Shown here piece by piece: positions 44,719 to 53,389 of a stretch of DNA of 64,000 nucleotides (the stretch's first letter is position 1; every line of letters starts with the position of its first letter). The notes under the pieces were generated by a model, which was not told the DNA's origin, made no database searches, and saw nothing but the letters and a program-made list of their open reading frames with translations. Origin of the DNA: Streptomyces sp. NRRL WC-3618 (GTDB lineage Bacteria; Actinomycetota; Actinomycetes; Streptomycetales; Streptomycetaceae); contig NZ_LGDW01000347.1 of NCBI RefSeq assembly GCF_001280005.1, forward strand, positions 45,335 through 109,334. Reading direction: 5' to 3'. A program made the translations under genes and the position numbers.

Positions 44719-46239
44719 ATGCACAGTGCGGCAGACCCGGTGACGGACGCGCCGGAAGCGGTGGGCCGCTTCCTGTCCGAACCCCGGACCATGTTCATCG
44801 GCGGCGACTGGGTCGAGGCACTCTCCGGCCGCACGTTCGCGAGCGTCGACCCCGCCACCGGCGCCGTTCTCACCACCGTTCCGGACGGCGACGCCGCCGA
44901 CATCGACCGGGCCGTCGCAGCGGCGCGCCGCGCCTTCGAGGACCCCGGTTGGCGCTGGATGAGCCCCATGGACCGGGGCGCCCTGCTGAACCGGGTCGCC
45001 GACGTCATCGAGGCGCACGCCGAGGAACTCGCCCTGCTGGAGTCACGCGACAACGGCAAGCCGGTCTCGGTGGCGCGGGCCGTGGACGTGGGCACCAGCG
45101 TGAAGCTGTTCCGCTACTTCGCGGGCTGGCCGAGCAAGCTGGAGGGCAGCACCATCCCCGTCTCGCCGCGCGGCGGACTGCGGGTGCTGAACTACACCAC
45201 GCGGCAACCGGTGGGCGTGGCCGGTCTGATCGTGCCGTGGAACTTCCCGGTGTCGATGGCGTGCTGGAAGCTCGCGCCCGCGCTGGCCACCGGATGCGCG
45301 GTCGTCCTCAAGCCGGCCGAGGAGACCCCGCTGTCCACGCTGCGGCTCGCCGAGCTGCTCCAGGAGGCGGGCGTGCCGGACGGCGTCGTCAACGTCGTCA
45401 CCGGGCGCGGTGCCTCGGCGGGCGCCGCCCTCGCCGCGCACGACGGAGTCGACAAGATCGCCTTCACCGGATCGACCGAGACGGGCCGCGCCATCGTCCG
45501 GGCCGCCGCCGGGAACCTGAAGAAGGTCTCCCTCGAACTCGGCGGCAAGTCCCCCAACATCGTGCTTCCGGACGCCGATCCGCAGGCCGTCGCCGAGGCC
45601 GCCGCCCAGGCCGTCTTCTTCAACCAGGGCCAGGTCTGCACCGCCGGCTCCCGGCTCTACGTGCACCGCAAGATCTTCGACGAGGTGCTGGACGCGGTGG
45701 CGGAGCGCGCCCGCCGGATCGTGGTCGGGCCCGGCAGCGACCCGGCCACCGAGATGGGGCCGCTGGTCTCCGCGCGACACCACGAGAGGGTCTCCGGGTT
45801 CATCGCCGCCGGCCGGCAGCAGGGTGCCCGACTCGCGGCCGGCGGTGGCCGGCCCGGCCTCGACGCGGCGTACGACGGCGGCTACTTCGTCGAGCCGACG
45901 GTCTTCGTGGCTCCCGACGACAGTCTGAGCATCGTCCGGGAGGAGATCTTCGGTCCCGTGCTGTCGGCGATGCGCTGGGACGACGTGGACGATCTCGTCG
46001 CGCGGGCCAACGACTCGCCGTTCGGGCTCTCGGCCGGCATCTGGACCTCGGACCTGGGCCACGCCCACCGCATCGCCGACGCACTGCAGGCCGGCACGGT
46101 GTGGATCAACTGCTACAACCTCACGGATCCCGCGTCGCCCTTCGGCGGATTCAAGCAGTCCGGCTGGGGCCGGGAGATGGGCCGGACCGTGCTCGACCAC
46201 TACACCGAGGTCAAGAGCGTCTGGGTCAACCTCGGCTGA
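44719..46239 (+). CDS. aldehyde dehydrogenase, copy 2
   Basis: A 506-residue NAD(P)+-dependent ALDH. It has IVPWNFPVSM, FTGSTETG, LELGGKSPN (general base) and NQGQVCTAGS (nucleophile). It begins 11 bases after the ThDP gene with GAGGAG, so the two are co-transcribed and probably consecutive in the pathway: 2-oxo acid to aldehyde to acid. It is clearly distinct in sequence from the ALDH at 36159. Confidence 0.92.
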   Translation: MHSAADPVTDAPEAVGRFLSEPRTMFIGGDWVEALSGRTFASVDPATGAVLTTVPDGDAADIDRAVAAARRAFEDPGWRWMSPMDRGALLNRVADVIEAHAEELALLESRDNGKPVSVARAVDVGTSVKLFRYFAGWPSKLEGSTIPVSPRGGLRVLNYTTRQPVGVAGLIVPWNFPVSMACWKLAPALATGCAVVLKPAEETPLSTLRLAELLQEAGVPDGVVNVVTGRGASAGAALAAHDGVDKIAFTGSTETGRAIVRAAAGNLKKVSLELGGKSPNIVLPDADPQAVAEAAAQAVFFNQGQVCTAGSRLYVHRKIFDEVLDAVAERARRIVVGPGSDPATEMGPLVSARHHERVSGFIAAGRQQGARLAAGGGRPGLDAAYDGGYFVEPTVFVAPDDSLSIVREEIFGPVLSAMRWDDVDDLVARANDSPFGLSAGIWTSDLGHAHRIADALQAGTVWINCYNLTDPASPFGGFKQSGWGREMGRTVLDHYTEVKSVWVNLG

Positions 46240-46290
46240 CCTCCGTGACCCGTTGGATCCCTTGTCCCGATCACCTCTACGGAGACCCGC

Positions 46291-47085
46291 ATGGACCTGG
46301 AACTGGGCGGCAGGACCGCCATCGTCACCGGCGGCAGCATGGGCATCGGCCGGGCCACCGCCCGTGAACTCGCCGCCGAGGGCGCGACCGTCGTCATCAC
46401 CGCCCGTCGGCTGCCGTTGCTGGAACGCGCCGCGAAGGAACTCGAGGCCGAGACCGGTGGCCGGGTCGTCCCCTACGTCTCGGACACCGACGACACCGAG
46501 TCCGTACGGGCCATGGTGCGGCGCGTGGCCGACGACCTGGGGCGGATCGACATCCTCGTCAACGGCGCGGCGGCCCCCTCCGGGCTGGTGCGCAACTCGG
46601 TCGAGGAAGCCGACCCCGAACTGCTGCTGGCCGACATCAACACCAAGGTCGTCGGCTACTTCCGCTGCGCGCAGGCCGTCACCCCGCACATGAGGGCGGG
46701 GGGCTACGGCCGCATCGTCAACATCGGTGGACTGACCGGGCGTTCCAGTCACGCGCTGTCCGGCCTGCGCAACCTGGCGATCGTCCATCTGACGAAGTCC
46801 CTCTCCGACCAGCTCGGCCCGTCCGGCATCACCGTCAACACGCTGCACCCCGGTGTGGTGGAGACCGAACACATCCATGAGCTGTACGAGAAGGAGGCCG
46901 TCAAGCGTGGCGTCACCGCGGCGGAGGTCGAGGCGGACTTCGTCGCCCGTACGCCGGTCCGCCGGATCCTGGAACCGGTCGAGATAGCCCAGACGGTGTG
47001 CTTCCTCGCATCCCCGAGGGCCGCCGCGATCACCGGCGAGTCGCTGGGCGTCGACGGCGGTCTCACACGCGGCATCTTCCTCTAG
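46291..47085 (+). CDS. SDR-family protein lacking the usual Tyr-x3-Lys
   Basis: A 264-residue Rossmann-fold protein with the cofactor motif TGGSMGIG and a complete C-terminus (GESLGVDGGLTRG). Where SDR enzymes normally read YxxxK, this one reads SGLRN before LAIVHLTKSL, replacing both catalytic Tyr and Lys. It may use another chemistry or act only in binding. It is third in the ThDP-ALDH operon. An intact stop codon overlaps the left end of a small repeat element. Confidence 0.85.
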   Translation: MDLELGGRTAIVTGGSMGIGRATARELAAEGATVVITARRLPLLERAAKELEAETGGRVVPYVSDTDDTESVRAMVRRVADDLGRIDILVNGAAAPSGLVRNSVEEADPELLLADINTKVVGYFRCAQAVTPHMRAGGYGRIVNIGGLTGRSSHALSGLRNLAIVHLTKSLSDQLGPSGITVNTLHPGVVETEHIHELYEKEAVKRGVTAAEVEADFVARTPVRRILEPVEIAQTVCFLASPRAAAITGESLGVDGGLTRGIFL

Positions 47086-47138
47086 GGCGTGTTTCGAAAG
47101 TCCCGTCTGCCCTTCGGGCAGACGACGCTACGCCCTAG
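47082..47138. mobile_element. 57-bp MITE-like hairpin element, copy 1
   Basis: The 57 bases are bounded by perfect 9-bp inverted repeats, CTAGGGCGT (47082-47090) and ACGCCCTAG (47130-47138). CTAG at each end could be a duplicated target. An internal 9-bp perfect hairpin (47104-47112/47116-47124) could terminate transcription of the SDR operon. It overlaps the SDR stop codon. A related sequence lies at 57975. This looks like a miniature inverted-repeat or IS-end remnant. Confidence 0.5.
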
Positions 47139-47231
47139 GCCCTGGCGCCACCTCCCCGCGTAGCCCCTCCCCCACCCTTCCCCCCGCTTCTCCCCCCTCT
47201 CTCTCGCATGCTCCGAAGGGAAATCCACGAC

Positions 47232-48254
47232 ATGGAAGGCACCATCCTGGTCGCCACCGCCGGCCAGGGCGTCCTGCGCTCCCGCGACGACGGCGCCACC
47301 TGGTCCCGGCTCGGACTCGGTCAGGCCCTGGAATTCGACGCCGTCGTCCGCTGTCTGGCCGTCCACCCCGAACAGCCCGAGGTCGTCTTCGCCGGCGCCG
47401 ACGCGGGACTCGTCCGCAGCGATGACGCCGGCGTCACGTGGCACCGCGTCGACTCGCCCATGAACGACCGGACCATCTGGTCGCTGGCCATCGACCCCAC
47501 CCACCCGGACACGATGCTCGCCGGCACCGGCGCCCCCGCCAGGGCAGCCGTGTACCGCACCACCGACGGCGGCGCGACCTGGGAGCAACTGCCCCCGCAG
47601 ATACCGGAGTTCTGCGCGGGCGTCAACCGGCCCAGGATCCTGACGTGCACCGTCGACCGCTACGACCCCAAGAACATGTGGTTCGGCATCGAGGAGGGCG
47701 GCCTGTGGCGCAGCGGTGACCGGGGCGACACCTGGGAGCGGATCGACGGCACACCCGCCGCCCTGCCGCAGGGCGTCACCAACTCCGACATCCATTGCGT
47801 GCTCGTCCTCGAGGGGCCGCCGAAGACGATCGTCGTCGCCGTCGTCAACGCGCTCTTCGTCAGCCAGGACGACGGGGTGACCTGGACTCGTACCGACTCC
47901 CGCAGGACGTTCGGCATCTACTACACCCGGCTGGTCAGGCAGCTCCCCGGCACCAACGACCTGCTGCTCGGCATCGGCGACGGCACGCCCGGCACCACGA
48001 CCAGGATCCTGCGCTCCGAAGACCTGGGACGCACCTGGCAGGACACCGTCCTGGACACGCCGGCCAACTCGACCGTCTGGGCCTTCGGGACCCACGGCGC
48101 CGACCCGGAACTGGTCTTCGCGGGAACGAAGTACGGCCATCTCCTGCGCTCCACCGACGCCGGCCGCACCTGGCGCAAGGAGTGGCGCGAGTTCAGCGAG
48201 ATCACCGACGTGACCTGGACCCCCGCAGTAGCCGCCACCACGGAAGGACACTGA
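47232..48254 (+). CDS. BNR/Asp-box beta-propeller protein, intracellular
   Basis: A 340-residue protein built from seven Asp-box repeats of the form S-x-D-x-G-x-T-W: SRDDGATW, SDDAGVTW, TTDGGATW, SGDRGDTW, SQDDGVTW, SEDLGRTW and STDAGRTW. This predicts a seven-bladed propeller like sialidases or YCF48-type proteins. There is no signal peptide and no recognisable sialidase arginine triad, so sialidase activity is unlikely. The ATG at 47232 follows a GAAGGGA stretch; an ATG at 47208 has no site. Co-oriented with catabolic genes on both sides, it may be a lactonase-like enzyme or scaffold, which is unproven. Confidence 0.75.
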   Translation: MEGTILVATAGQGVLRSRDDGATWSRLGLGQALEFDAVVRCLAVHPEQPEVVFAGADAGLVRSDDAGVTWHRVDSPMNDRTIWSLAIDPTHPDTMLAGTGAPARAAVYRTTDGGATWEQLPPQIPEFCAGVNRPRILTCTVDRYDPKNMWFGIEEGGLWRSGDRGDTWERIDGTPAALPQGVTNSDIHCVLVLEGPPKTIVVAVVNALFVSQDDGVTWTRTDSRRTFGIYYTRLVRQLPGTNDLLLGIGDGTPGTTTRILRSEDLGRTWQDTVLDTPANSTVWAFGTHGADPELVFAGTKYGHLLRSTDAGRTWRKEWREFSEITDVTWTPAVAATTEGH

Positions 48255-48256
48255 CG

Positions 48257-48778
48257 ATGGAGCACGACGAGCGCGAGCTCGGCCCCGACGAGGAGCCCAC
48301 GCCGATCCCCGCCGGTCCCACTGTGCGGCCACGAGTGCGCCGTACGCATCTGTCGCTGTTCGTCCGCGATCCCGCGGCCTCGGCCGAGTGGTACGAGGAC
48401 GTGCTCGGCATGGAGGTCACCGCGCGCGGGCCCCAGTGGGTGTTCCTGTCGTTCGGGAGGAAGCACCACGACATCGCCCTGATCCGCGCCGAGGAGGGAG
48501 CCGTCGCCGGAGGCATCGGCCTGCAGCACTACGGGCTGGAGGTGGAGGGCGACCTCGACGAGTGGCGACGGCTGTACGGAATGCTCCTGGCCAAGAACGT
48601 GCCCGTGGTCAAGACCACGGACCACAAGATCGGCTTCGGCCTGTACTTCACGGACCCCGACGGCAACCGCTTCGAGTTCTTCCACGAGACGGTCACCGAC
48701 GACGAGGAGGGCAAACGCATCCTCGGCCTGCACAACGCCCCCAGTGAACCAGTGGAGTTCGAACCGCTCCGCGGTTAG
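48257..48778 (+). CDS. VOC-superfamily metalloprotein, possible ring-cleaving dioxygenase
   Basis: A 173-residue vicinal-oxygen-chelate protein with a 25-residue acidic N-terminal leader. The metal triad can be read as His in RRTHLSLF, His in LQHYGLEV and Glu in RFEFFHE, the arrangement used by extradiol dioxygenases and some lyases. AAGGA precedes the ATG. It is placed between the propeller and the AA_synth gene, all in one direction. Ring cleavage of a catechol made by the monooxygenase downstream is plausible but not proven. Confidence 0.8.
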   Translation: MEHDERELGPDEEPTPIPAGPTVRPRVRRTHLSLFVRDPAASAEWYEDVLGMEVTARGPQWVFLSFGRKHHDIALIRAEEGAVAGGIGLQHYGLEVEGDLDEWRRLYGMLLAKNVPVVKTTDHKIGFGLYFTDPDGNRFEFFHETVTDDEEGKRILGLHNAPSEPVEFEPLRG

Positions 48779-48834
48779 CGCTCCCACCTGTGTCCCACCC
48801 CGCCTCTCCCCGCGCGCATCCGGAGGAAACAGCC

Positions 48835-49437
48835 ATGCCCCAGCCCAACTTCGCCGGTTACCACATCCGCAAGTGGTTCACCCAGACCGAGGACACCCTC
48901 GCCAACGAGACCGGTGCCCTCGCGGACGGCGAGCCCGTACGCAAGATCGTCATCGCGGCGGCGGTGCACAATCCCTACGCCGGCCGGTTCAGCCAGGACC
49001 TCGGCGACATCGTCTCCGACTCGCCGAAGCTGGGTGAGGAGTTCGGCCGGCGGATCCAGGAGGCGGCCGGCGGTCTCACGATCCAGAGTTACGGAAAGGC
49101 CTGTCTCGTCGGCACGGCCGGCGAGTACGAGCACGGCAACGCCTTCCTCACCGCCGTCTTCGCGGACCCGGTGCGCGCGGCGGTCGGCGGCGGGGCGGCC
49201 TGGGTGCCCTCGACGGGCAAGCGAGGCGGGCCCGGTACCGTCCTCGACGTTCCGCTGGCACACAAGGACGCTCTCTACGTCCGCTCGCACTACGACACCA
49301 TCACGGTGAGCTTCTCCGACGCCCCGAATCCGGACGAGGTGGTGGTGGTGTTCGCGTTCGCCACGCGCGGCCGGCTGCACGCCCGGCTGGGCGGTATCAG
49401 CGCCGACGAGGTCCAGGGCCAGGACGGGCTGCGCTGA
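48835..49437 (+). CDS. AA_synth-family protein (PF06684 type), role unclear
   Basis: A 200-residue protein of the family called amino acid synthesis, a name that reflects an old guess. It opens HIRKWFTQTEDTLANETG and contains AVHNPYAGRFSQDL, conserved in that family. GGAGGA lies 6-7 bases before the ATG. The gene is co-oriented with the hydrolase and monooxygenase that follow, with one base between its stop and the hydrolase start. Position suggests a catabolic enzyme or partner protein. I cannot name a reaction. Confidence 0.78.
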   Translation: MPQPNFAGYHIRKWFTQTEDTLANETGALADGEPVRKIVIAAAVHNPYAGRFSQDLGDIVSDSPKLGEEFGRRIQEAAGGLTIQSYGKACLVGTAGEYEHGNAFLTAVFADPVRAAVGGGAAWVPSTGKRGGPGTVLDVPLAHKDALYVRSHYDTITVSFSDAPNPDEVVVVFAFATRGRLHARLGGISADEVQGQDGLR

Positions 49438-49438
49438 G

Positions 49439-50311
49439 ATGGGCCAGGACACCACCCCGGTCGGGCGGGACCGCTTCGTCACGCTCAACGGTCTGCGCAC
49501 GCACTACGTCGAGTGGGGCGACGCGGACCGGCCCGCCCTCGTCATGCTGCACGGACTGCGCAGCTACGCCCGGACGTTCGAGCCGCTGGCCGAGCGGCTC
49601 GGCGACCACTACCGCGTCCTGGCCCCGGACGCGCGGGGCCGGGGTGACAGCGACTGGGATCCACGAGGCGAGTACTACACGGAGTCCTACGTCGCCGACC
49701 TGGAGCAGTTCGCCGACCGCCTCGGCCTGGAGCGGTTTCTGCTGCTGGGCCACTCCATGGGCGGCACCACCACGTACGTCTACGCCGCCCGCCACCCTGG
49801 GCGGGTGGGCGCGGTGGTCGTCGAGGACATCGGGCCCGGCTCCTCGCTGAGCGGCGCGGGAGCGGAGCGCATCAGACGCGAAGTGGCGGACACGCCCGGT
49901 GACTTCCCCAGTCGGGAGGTCGCCCGCGCGTACTGGCGCGGCATCCGTCCGAAGATCTCCGAGGACGCCCTGGAATCCAGGCTGCGGCACACCCTCGCTC
50001 CGGGCGACGGCGGACGCTGGCGCTGGAAGTTCGACCTGGCGGGCATCGCGGCGGCCCGGCTCGACCCGGATCCGGCCCGCCAGGTGGATCTGTGGCCCTG
50101 CGTCGAGGCCCTTCGCTGTCCGGCCCTGGTCGTCCGGGGCGGGAGGTCGGACTTCCTCCCCGCCGCCACCGCCGCCGAGATGGCCCGGCGCAACCCGCTG
50201 ATCCGCACGGTGGACATCCCCGGGGCGGGCCACTACGTGCACGACGACGCCCCGGATCTCTTCCACCACCACCTCACCGGTTTCCTCAGGAGCGCGGAGG
50301 TCGTCCGATGA
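49439..50311 (+). CDS. alpha/beta hydrolase (meta-cleavage-product hydrolase-like)
   Basis: A 290-residue serine hydrolase. Catalytic features are LLLGHSMGGTT (Ser), RSDFLP (Asp region) and GAGHYVHDD (His). Length and form match C-C bond hydrolases (MhpC type) and general esterases. Its stop overlaps the monooxygenase start as ATGA, so both are translated together. The pairing with an MhpA-like hydroxylase points to aromatic ring degradation, though substrate evidence is lacking. Confidence 0.84.
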   Translation: MGQDTTPVGRDRFVTLNGLRTHYVEWGDADRPALVMLHGLRSYARTFEPLAERLGDHYRVLAPDARGRGDSDWDPRGEYYTESYVADLEQFADRLGLERFLLLGHSMGGTTTYVYAARHPGRVGAVVVEDIGPGSSLSGAGAERIRREVADTPGDFPSREVARAYWRGIRPKISEDALESRLRHTLAPGDGGRWRWKFDLAGIAAARLDPDPARQVDLWPCVEALRCPALVVRGGRSDFLPAATAAEMARRNPLIRTVDIPGAGHYVHDDAPDLFHHHLTGFLRSAEVVR

Positions 50312-52011
50312 CCGAACCGGTCGAACATCGCGCCCAGGTCGCCGTGGTCGGCGCCGGACCCGTCGGCGTGACCATCGCGAACTACCTCGGCCGCTACGGG
50401 GTGCGCACCGTACTGATCGACCGCAGCGAGGAGATCGTCGACTACCCGCGCGCGGTCGGCATGGACGACGAGTGTCTGCGCAGCTTCCAGGGCATCGGCC
50501 TCGCGGACGAGATGCTGGCCGACATGATCCAGAACGTTCCGCTGAAGATGTTCGCCGCGGACGGCCGCTGCCTCGCCGACATCCGGCCGGACAGCAAGGA
50601 GTACGGCTGGCCCCGGCGGAACATCTTCATGCAGCAGATCGCCGAGCGCACCCTGCGCGCCGGCCTCGGGCGCTATCCCCATGTCCGCAACCTGCTGGGT
50701 CACGAACTCGTCCGTCTGGAGCAGGACGGCACCGAGGTACGGCTGCACCTCGACGGCGCCCAGGGTCAACGCGCGCTCGTGCGCGCCGAGTACGTGGTCG
50801 GCGCCGACGGTGGCCGCAGCACCGTGCGCGAGCAGCTCGGCATCCCCCTGAGCGGGGACACCCACCCGCGCAAGTGGGTGGTCATCGAGTGCGACAACGA
50901 TCCGCTCGACGCCCCGTACACAGGGTTGCACGGCGATCCGACGCGCCCGTACGTCTGTCTGGACCTGCCGTACAACTACCGCCGCTGGGAGTTCATGCTC
51001 TTCCCCGGCGAGGACGCCGACGCCATGCTGCGGCCCGAGAAGGTGTGCGAACTCCTCACCGGGCACGTGCCCGATCCGACGGCGCTCAACATCATCCGAG
51101 CCCGTGTGTACACGCATCACTCGCGGGTGGCCGACCGCTTCGTGGACGGCCGGATCTGTCTCGCGGGCGACGCCGCCCACCTCATGCCGCCCTGGGCGGG
51201 CCAGGGCATGAACACCGGCGTACGGGACGCGACGAACGTCGCCTGGAAGCTGGCGGCCGTCGTCACCGGTCGCGCCCATCCGAGGATTCTCGCCACCTAC
51301 GACACCGAACGGCGCGAGCACGCCCGGGCGATGGTGAACCTGTCGGACACCATCGGCCGGCTGCTCTCCCCGACGCGTCCCGCGGTGGCGCGGGCGCGCG
51401 ACAGTCTGGTGCGCGGCCTCACGGTGGCGCCGCCGGTCCGCGACTGGCTGGTGCACATGCGGTTCAAGCCCGTCCCCCGGTACGCCGAGGGAATCATGGT
51501 GCACGGTCGGCGGGCGGCGCGCAGGACCTCACCGGTGGGCCGGATGTTCATCCAGCCGAGGGTCGAGACCACGCCCGACGGGCGGGTGGTGCCGCTCGAC
51601 GAGACGCTCGGCGACTGGTTCGCCCTCATCGGTTACGGCCATGATCCGCTCGTCCATCTGGATCCCGCCAGCCGCGCCTTCTGGGACCGCGTCGGCACGC
51701 GCTACCTCACCGTCGTCGAATCCCGCTCCGGTCGCTCCCGTACCGAGCGGCGCACGTCGACGACCGGCTCGGTGACGGTGGAGGACGTCGACGGCACCCT
51801 GCGGGACTGGTTCGCCAAGCACGGCCGGCACGGGGGCGGCATCGCCGTCGTCCGCCCCGACCGGTATCTCGCGGCCCTGGCGGAGCCGCGCGATCTGGCG
51901 ACGGTGACCGACGCCTTCGAGCGACTGCTGGCGCCGTCGCGGTCCACGGACTCCGAAAATTCAAAAGACGCCTGGTGCTCTGTCCCCCTCGTGGAGGGAG
52001 AGACCTCGTGA
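50308..52011 (+). CDS. FAD-dependent aromatic-ring monooxygenase, MhpA-like
   Basis: A 567-residue flavoprotein hydroxylase of the class A type. The N-terminal FAD motif is VVGAGPVGVTIANYLG; the central GADGGRSTVR (DG motif) and LAGDAAHLMPPWAGQGMN (GD motif) complete the fold. A thioredoxin-like C-terminal domain follows, as in MhpA, ending at about residue 540. It would hydroxylate a phenolic substrate using NAD(P)H and oxygen. It is the last gene of the cluster, translationally coupled to the hydrolase before it, and ends before a tandem repeat and hairpin. Confidence 0.9.
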   Translation: MTEPVEHRAQVAVVGAGPVGVTIANYLGRYGVRTVLIDRSEEIVDYPRAVGMDDECLRSFQGIGLADEMLADMIQNVPLKMFAADGRCLADIRPDSKEYGWPRRNIFMQQIAERTLRAGLGRYPHVRNLLGHELVRLEQDGTEVRLHLDGAQGQRALVRAEYVVGADGGRSTVREQLGIPLSGDTHPRKWVVIECDNDPLDAPYTGLHGDPTRPYVCLDLPYNYRRWEFMLFPGEDADAMLRPEKVCELLTGHVPDPTALNIIRARVYTHHSRVADRFVDGRICLAGDAAHLMPPWAGQGMNTGVRDATNVAWKLAAVVTGRAHPRILATYDTERREHARAMVNLSDTIGRLLSPTRPAVARARDSLVRGLTVAPPVRDWLVHMRFKPVPRYAEGIMVHGRRAARRTSPVGRMFIQPRVETTPDGRVVPLDETLGDWFALIGYGHDPLVHLDPASRAFWDRVGTRYLTVVESRSGRSRTERRTSTTGSVTVEDVDGTLRDWFAKHGRHGGGIAVVRPDRYLAALAEPRDLATVTDAFERLLAPSRSTDSENSKDAWCSVPLVEGETS

Positions 52012-52013
52012 GC

Positions 52014-52061
52014 GCGGGAGGAGGCATGCGTGCGGGAGGAGGCGTGCGTGCGGGAGGAGGG
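52014..52061. repeat. 18-bp tandem repeat after the monooxygenase
   Basis: Two full 18-bp units (GCGGGAGGAGG(C)(A/G)TGCGT type) and a partial third follow the monooxygenase stop. The third unit forms the left arm of the terminator hairpin. Confidence 0.8.
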
Positions 52062-52078
52062 GCCGGAGCTCCTCCCGC
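52050..52078 (+). terminator. hairpin terminator of the catabolic cluster
   Basis: A perfect 10-bp stem (52050-52059/52069-52078) with a 9-base loop, 39 bases after the monooxygenase stop. Confidence 0.7.
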
Positions 52079-52173
52079 CGGTGCGGGGATCCCGCCGGGG
52101 TTCGTTTCTTGCAGCCGTCCCGACGGGTTGTCAGGGGCATGCCTGCGCTCTACAGTCCGAAACAGAACGGAAA

Positions 52174-52187
52174 TGGGAGCGCTCCCA
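52174..52187. promoter_or_regulatory. CebR-type operator
   Basis: Perfect 14-bp palindrome TGGGAGCGCTCCCA, the known binding site of the cellobiose-responsive repressor CebR in Streptomyces. It lies 66 bases before the cellulase start, so the gene should be induced by cello-oligosaccharides. Confidence 0.93.
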
Positions 52188-52252
52188 AGCGGGGAAGCGG
52201 GAGCGCCTGCAACACCTCCGACTCCCGGCCGTACCTCCGAAAGAGGTCCCCC

Positions 52253-53389
52253 TTGCGACCGTCACCGCACCTTCGGCGCACCGTACGTGGCGTGTTGGGC
52301 GTTCTCGTCACCACGCTCGCCACCATCGCGGCACTCTTCGCCGCCACACCGCCCAGTCAGGCCGACACGAATGTCTGCGAACAGTTCGGCTCGGCCGTCA
52401 TCCAGGGGCGCTACGTCGTCCAGAACAACCGCTGGGGCACCACCGCGCCCCAGTGCGTCACGGCCACCGACACCGGCTTCCGGGTCACCCGGGCCGACGG
52501 CTCCGTCCCGACCAACGGCGGGCCGAAGTCGTACCCCTCCGTCTTCAACGGCTGTCACTACACCAACTGCTCGCCCGGGACCAGCCTTCCCGCGCAGCTC
52601 TCGGGCATCTCCAGCGCGCCGAGCAGCATCTCCTACGGCTTCGTCGGCGACGCCGTGTACAACGCCTCGTACGACATCTGGCTGGACCCGACGCCGCGTA
52701 CCGACGGCGTGAACCGGACCGAGATCATGATCTGGCTCAACAAGGTGGGCCCGATCCAGCCCATCGGTTCCCAGGTCGGCACGGCGAACGTGGGCGGACG
52801 CAACTGGCAGGTGTGGGCGGGCGGCAACGGCACCAACGACGTGCTGTCCTTCGTCGCCCCGTCGGCGATGAGCGGCTGGAGCTTCGACGTCATGGACTTC
52901 GCCCGGCAGGCCGTGGCCCGTGGCATGGCGCAGAACAACTGGTATCTGACCAGCGTTCAGGCCGGTTTCGAGCCCTGGCAGAACGGCACGGGACTGTCCG
53001 TGAACTCGTTCTCGTCGACCGTCAACAAAAGTGGCGGTGGCGGTCCCGGTCCCGGTGGCCCGGGCGGCGGCACGGCCTGCGCGGTGTCGTACGCCACCAA
53101 CGTGTGGCCCGGCGGCTTCACGGCGAACGTCACCGTCACCAACACCGGTTCGACACCCGTCGACGGCTGGCGCCTCGCCTTCACGCTGCCCTCCGGGCAA
53201 CAACTCACCAGCGCCTGGAGCGCTTCCGTCTCCCCGTCCTCCGGATCCGTCACGGCGACCGGCCTGCCGCACAACGCGAGCATCGCCCCCGGCGGCAGCC
53301 AGACGTTCGGCTTCCAGGGCACCTACAACGGTGCCTTCAGCGCACCCGGCGGGTTCACTCTGAACGGCACCGCCTGCGCCATGGCGTGA
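52253..53389 (+). CDS. secreted GH12 endo-beta-1,4-glucanase with CBM2
   Basis: Cellulase of 378 residues. A TTG start at 52253, downstream of the CebR box and preceded by AGAGGT, gives a normal signal peptide (RRTVRGVLGVLVTTLATIA, cleaved near SQAD). The GH12 domain (about 38-260) contains the catalytic Glu pair in NRTEIMIW and AGFEPWQNG. A Gly/Pro linker leads to a family 2 cellulose-binding module (about 278-378) with terminal cysteines. In-frame GTG/ATG codons further upstream would lie 5' of the operator and are not credible. The enzyme cuts internal bonds in cellulose. Confidence 0.93.
   Translation: MRPSPHLRRTVRGVLGVLVTTLATIAALFAATPPSQADTNVCEQFGSAVIQGRYVVQNNRWGTTAPQCVTATDTGFRVTRADGSVPTNGGPKSYPSVFNGCHYTNCSPGTSLPAQLSGISSAPSSISYGFVGDAVYNASYDIWLDPTPRTDGVNRTEIMIWLNKVGPIQPIGSQVGTANVGGRNWQVWAGGNGTNDVLSFVAPSAMSGWSFDVMDFARQAVARGMAQNNWYLTSVQAGFEPWQNGTGLSVNSFSSTVNKSGGGGPGPGGPGGGTACAVSYATNVWPGGFTANVTVTNTGSTPVDGWRLAFTLPSGQQLTSAWSASVSPSSGSVTATGLPHNASIAPGGSQTFGFQGTYNGAFSAPGGFTLNGTACAMA

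Noticed and set aside
47232..48254. Sialidase function for the Asp-box protein
   Set aside because: Asp boxes are shared by many propellers; no arginine triad or export signal is visible.
50233..51504. 423-codon minus-strand frame opposite the monooxygenase
   Set aside because: Shadow of a strongly supported FAD monooxygenase gene; no signature of its own.
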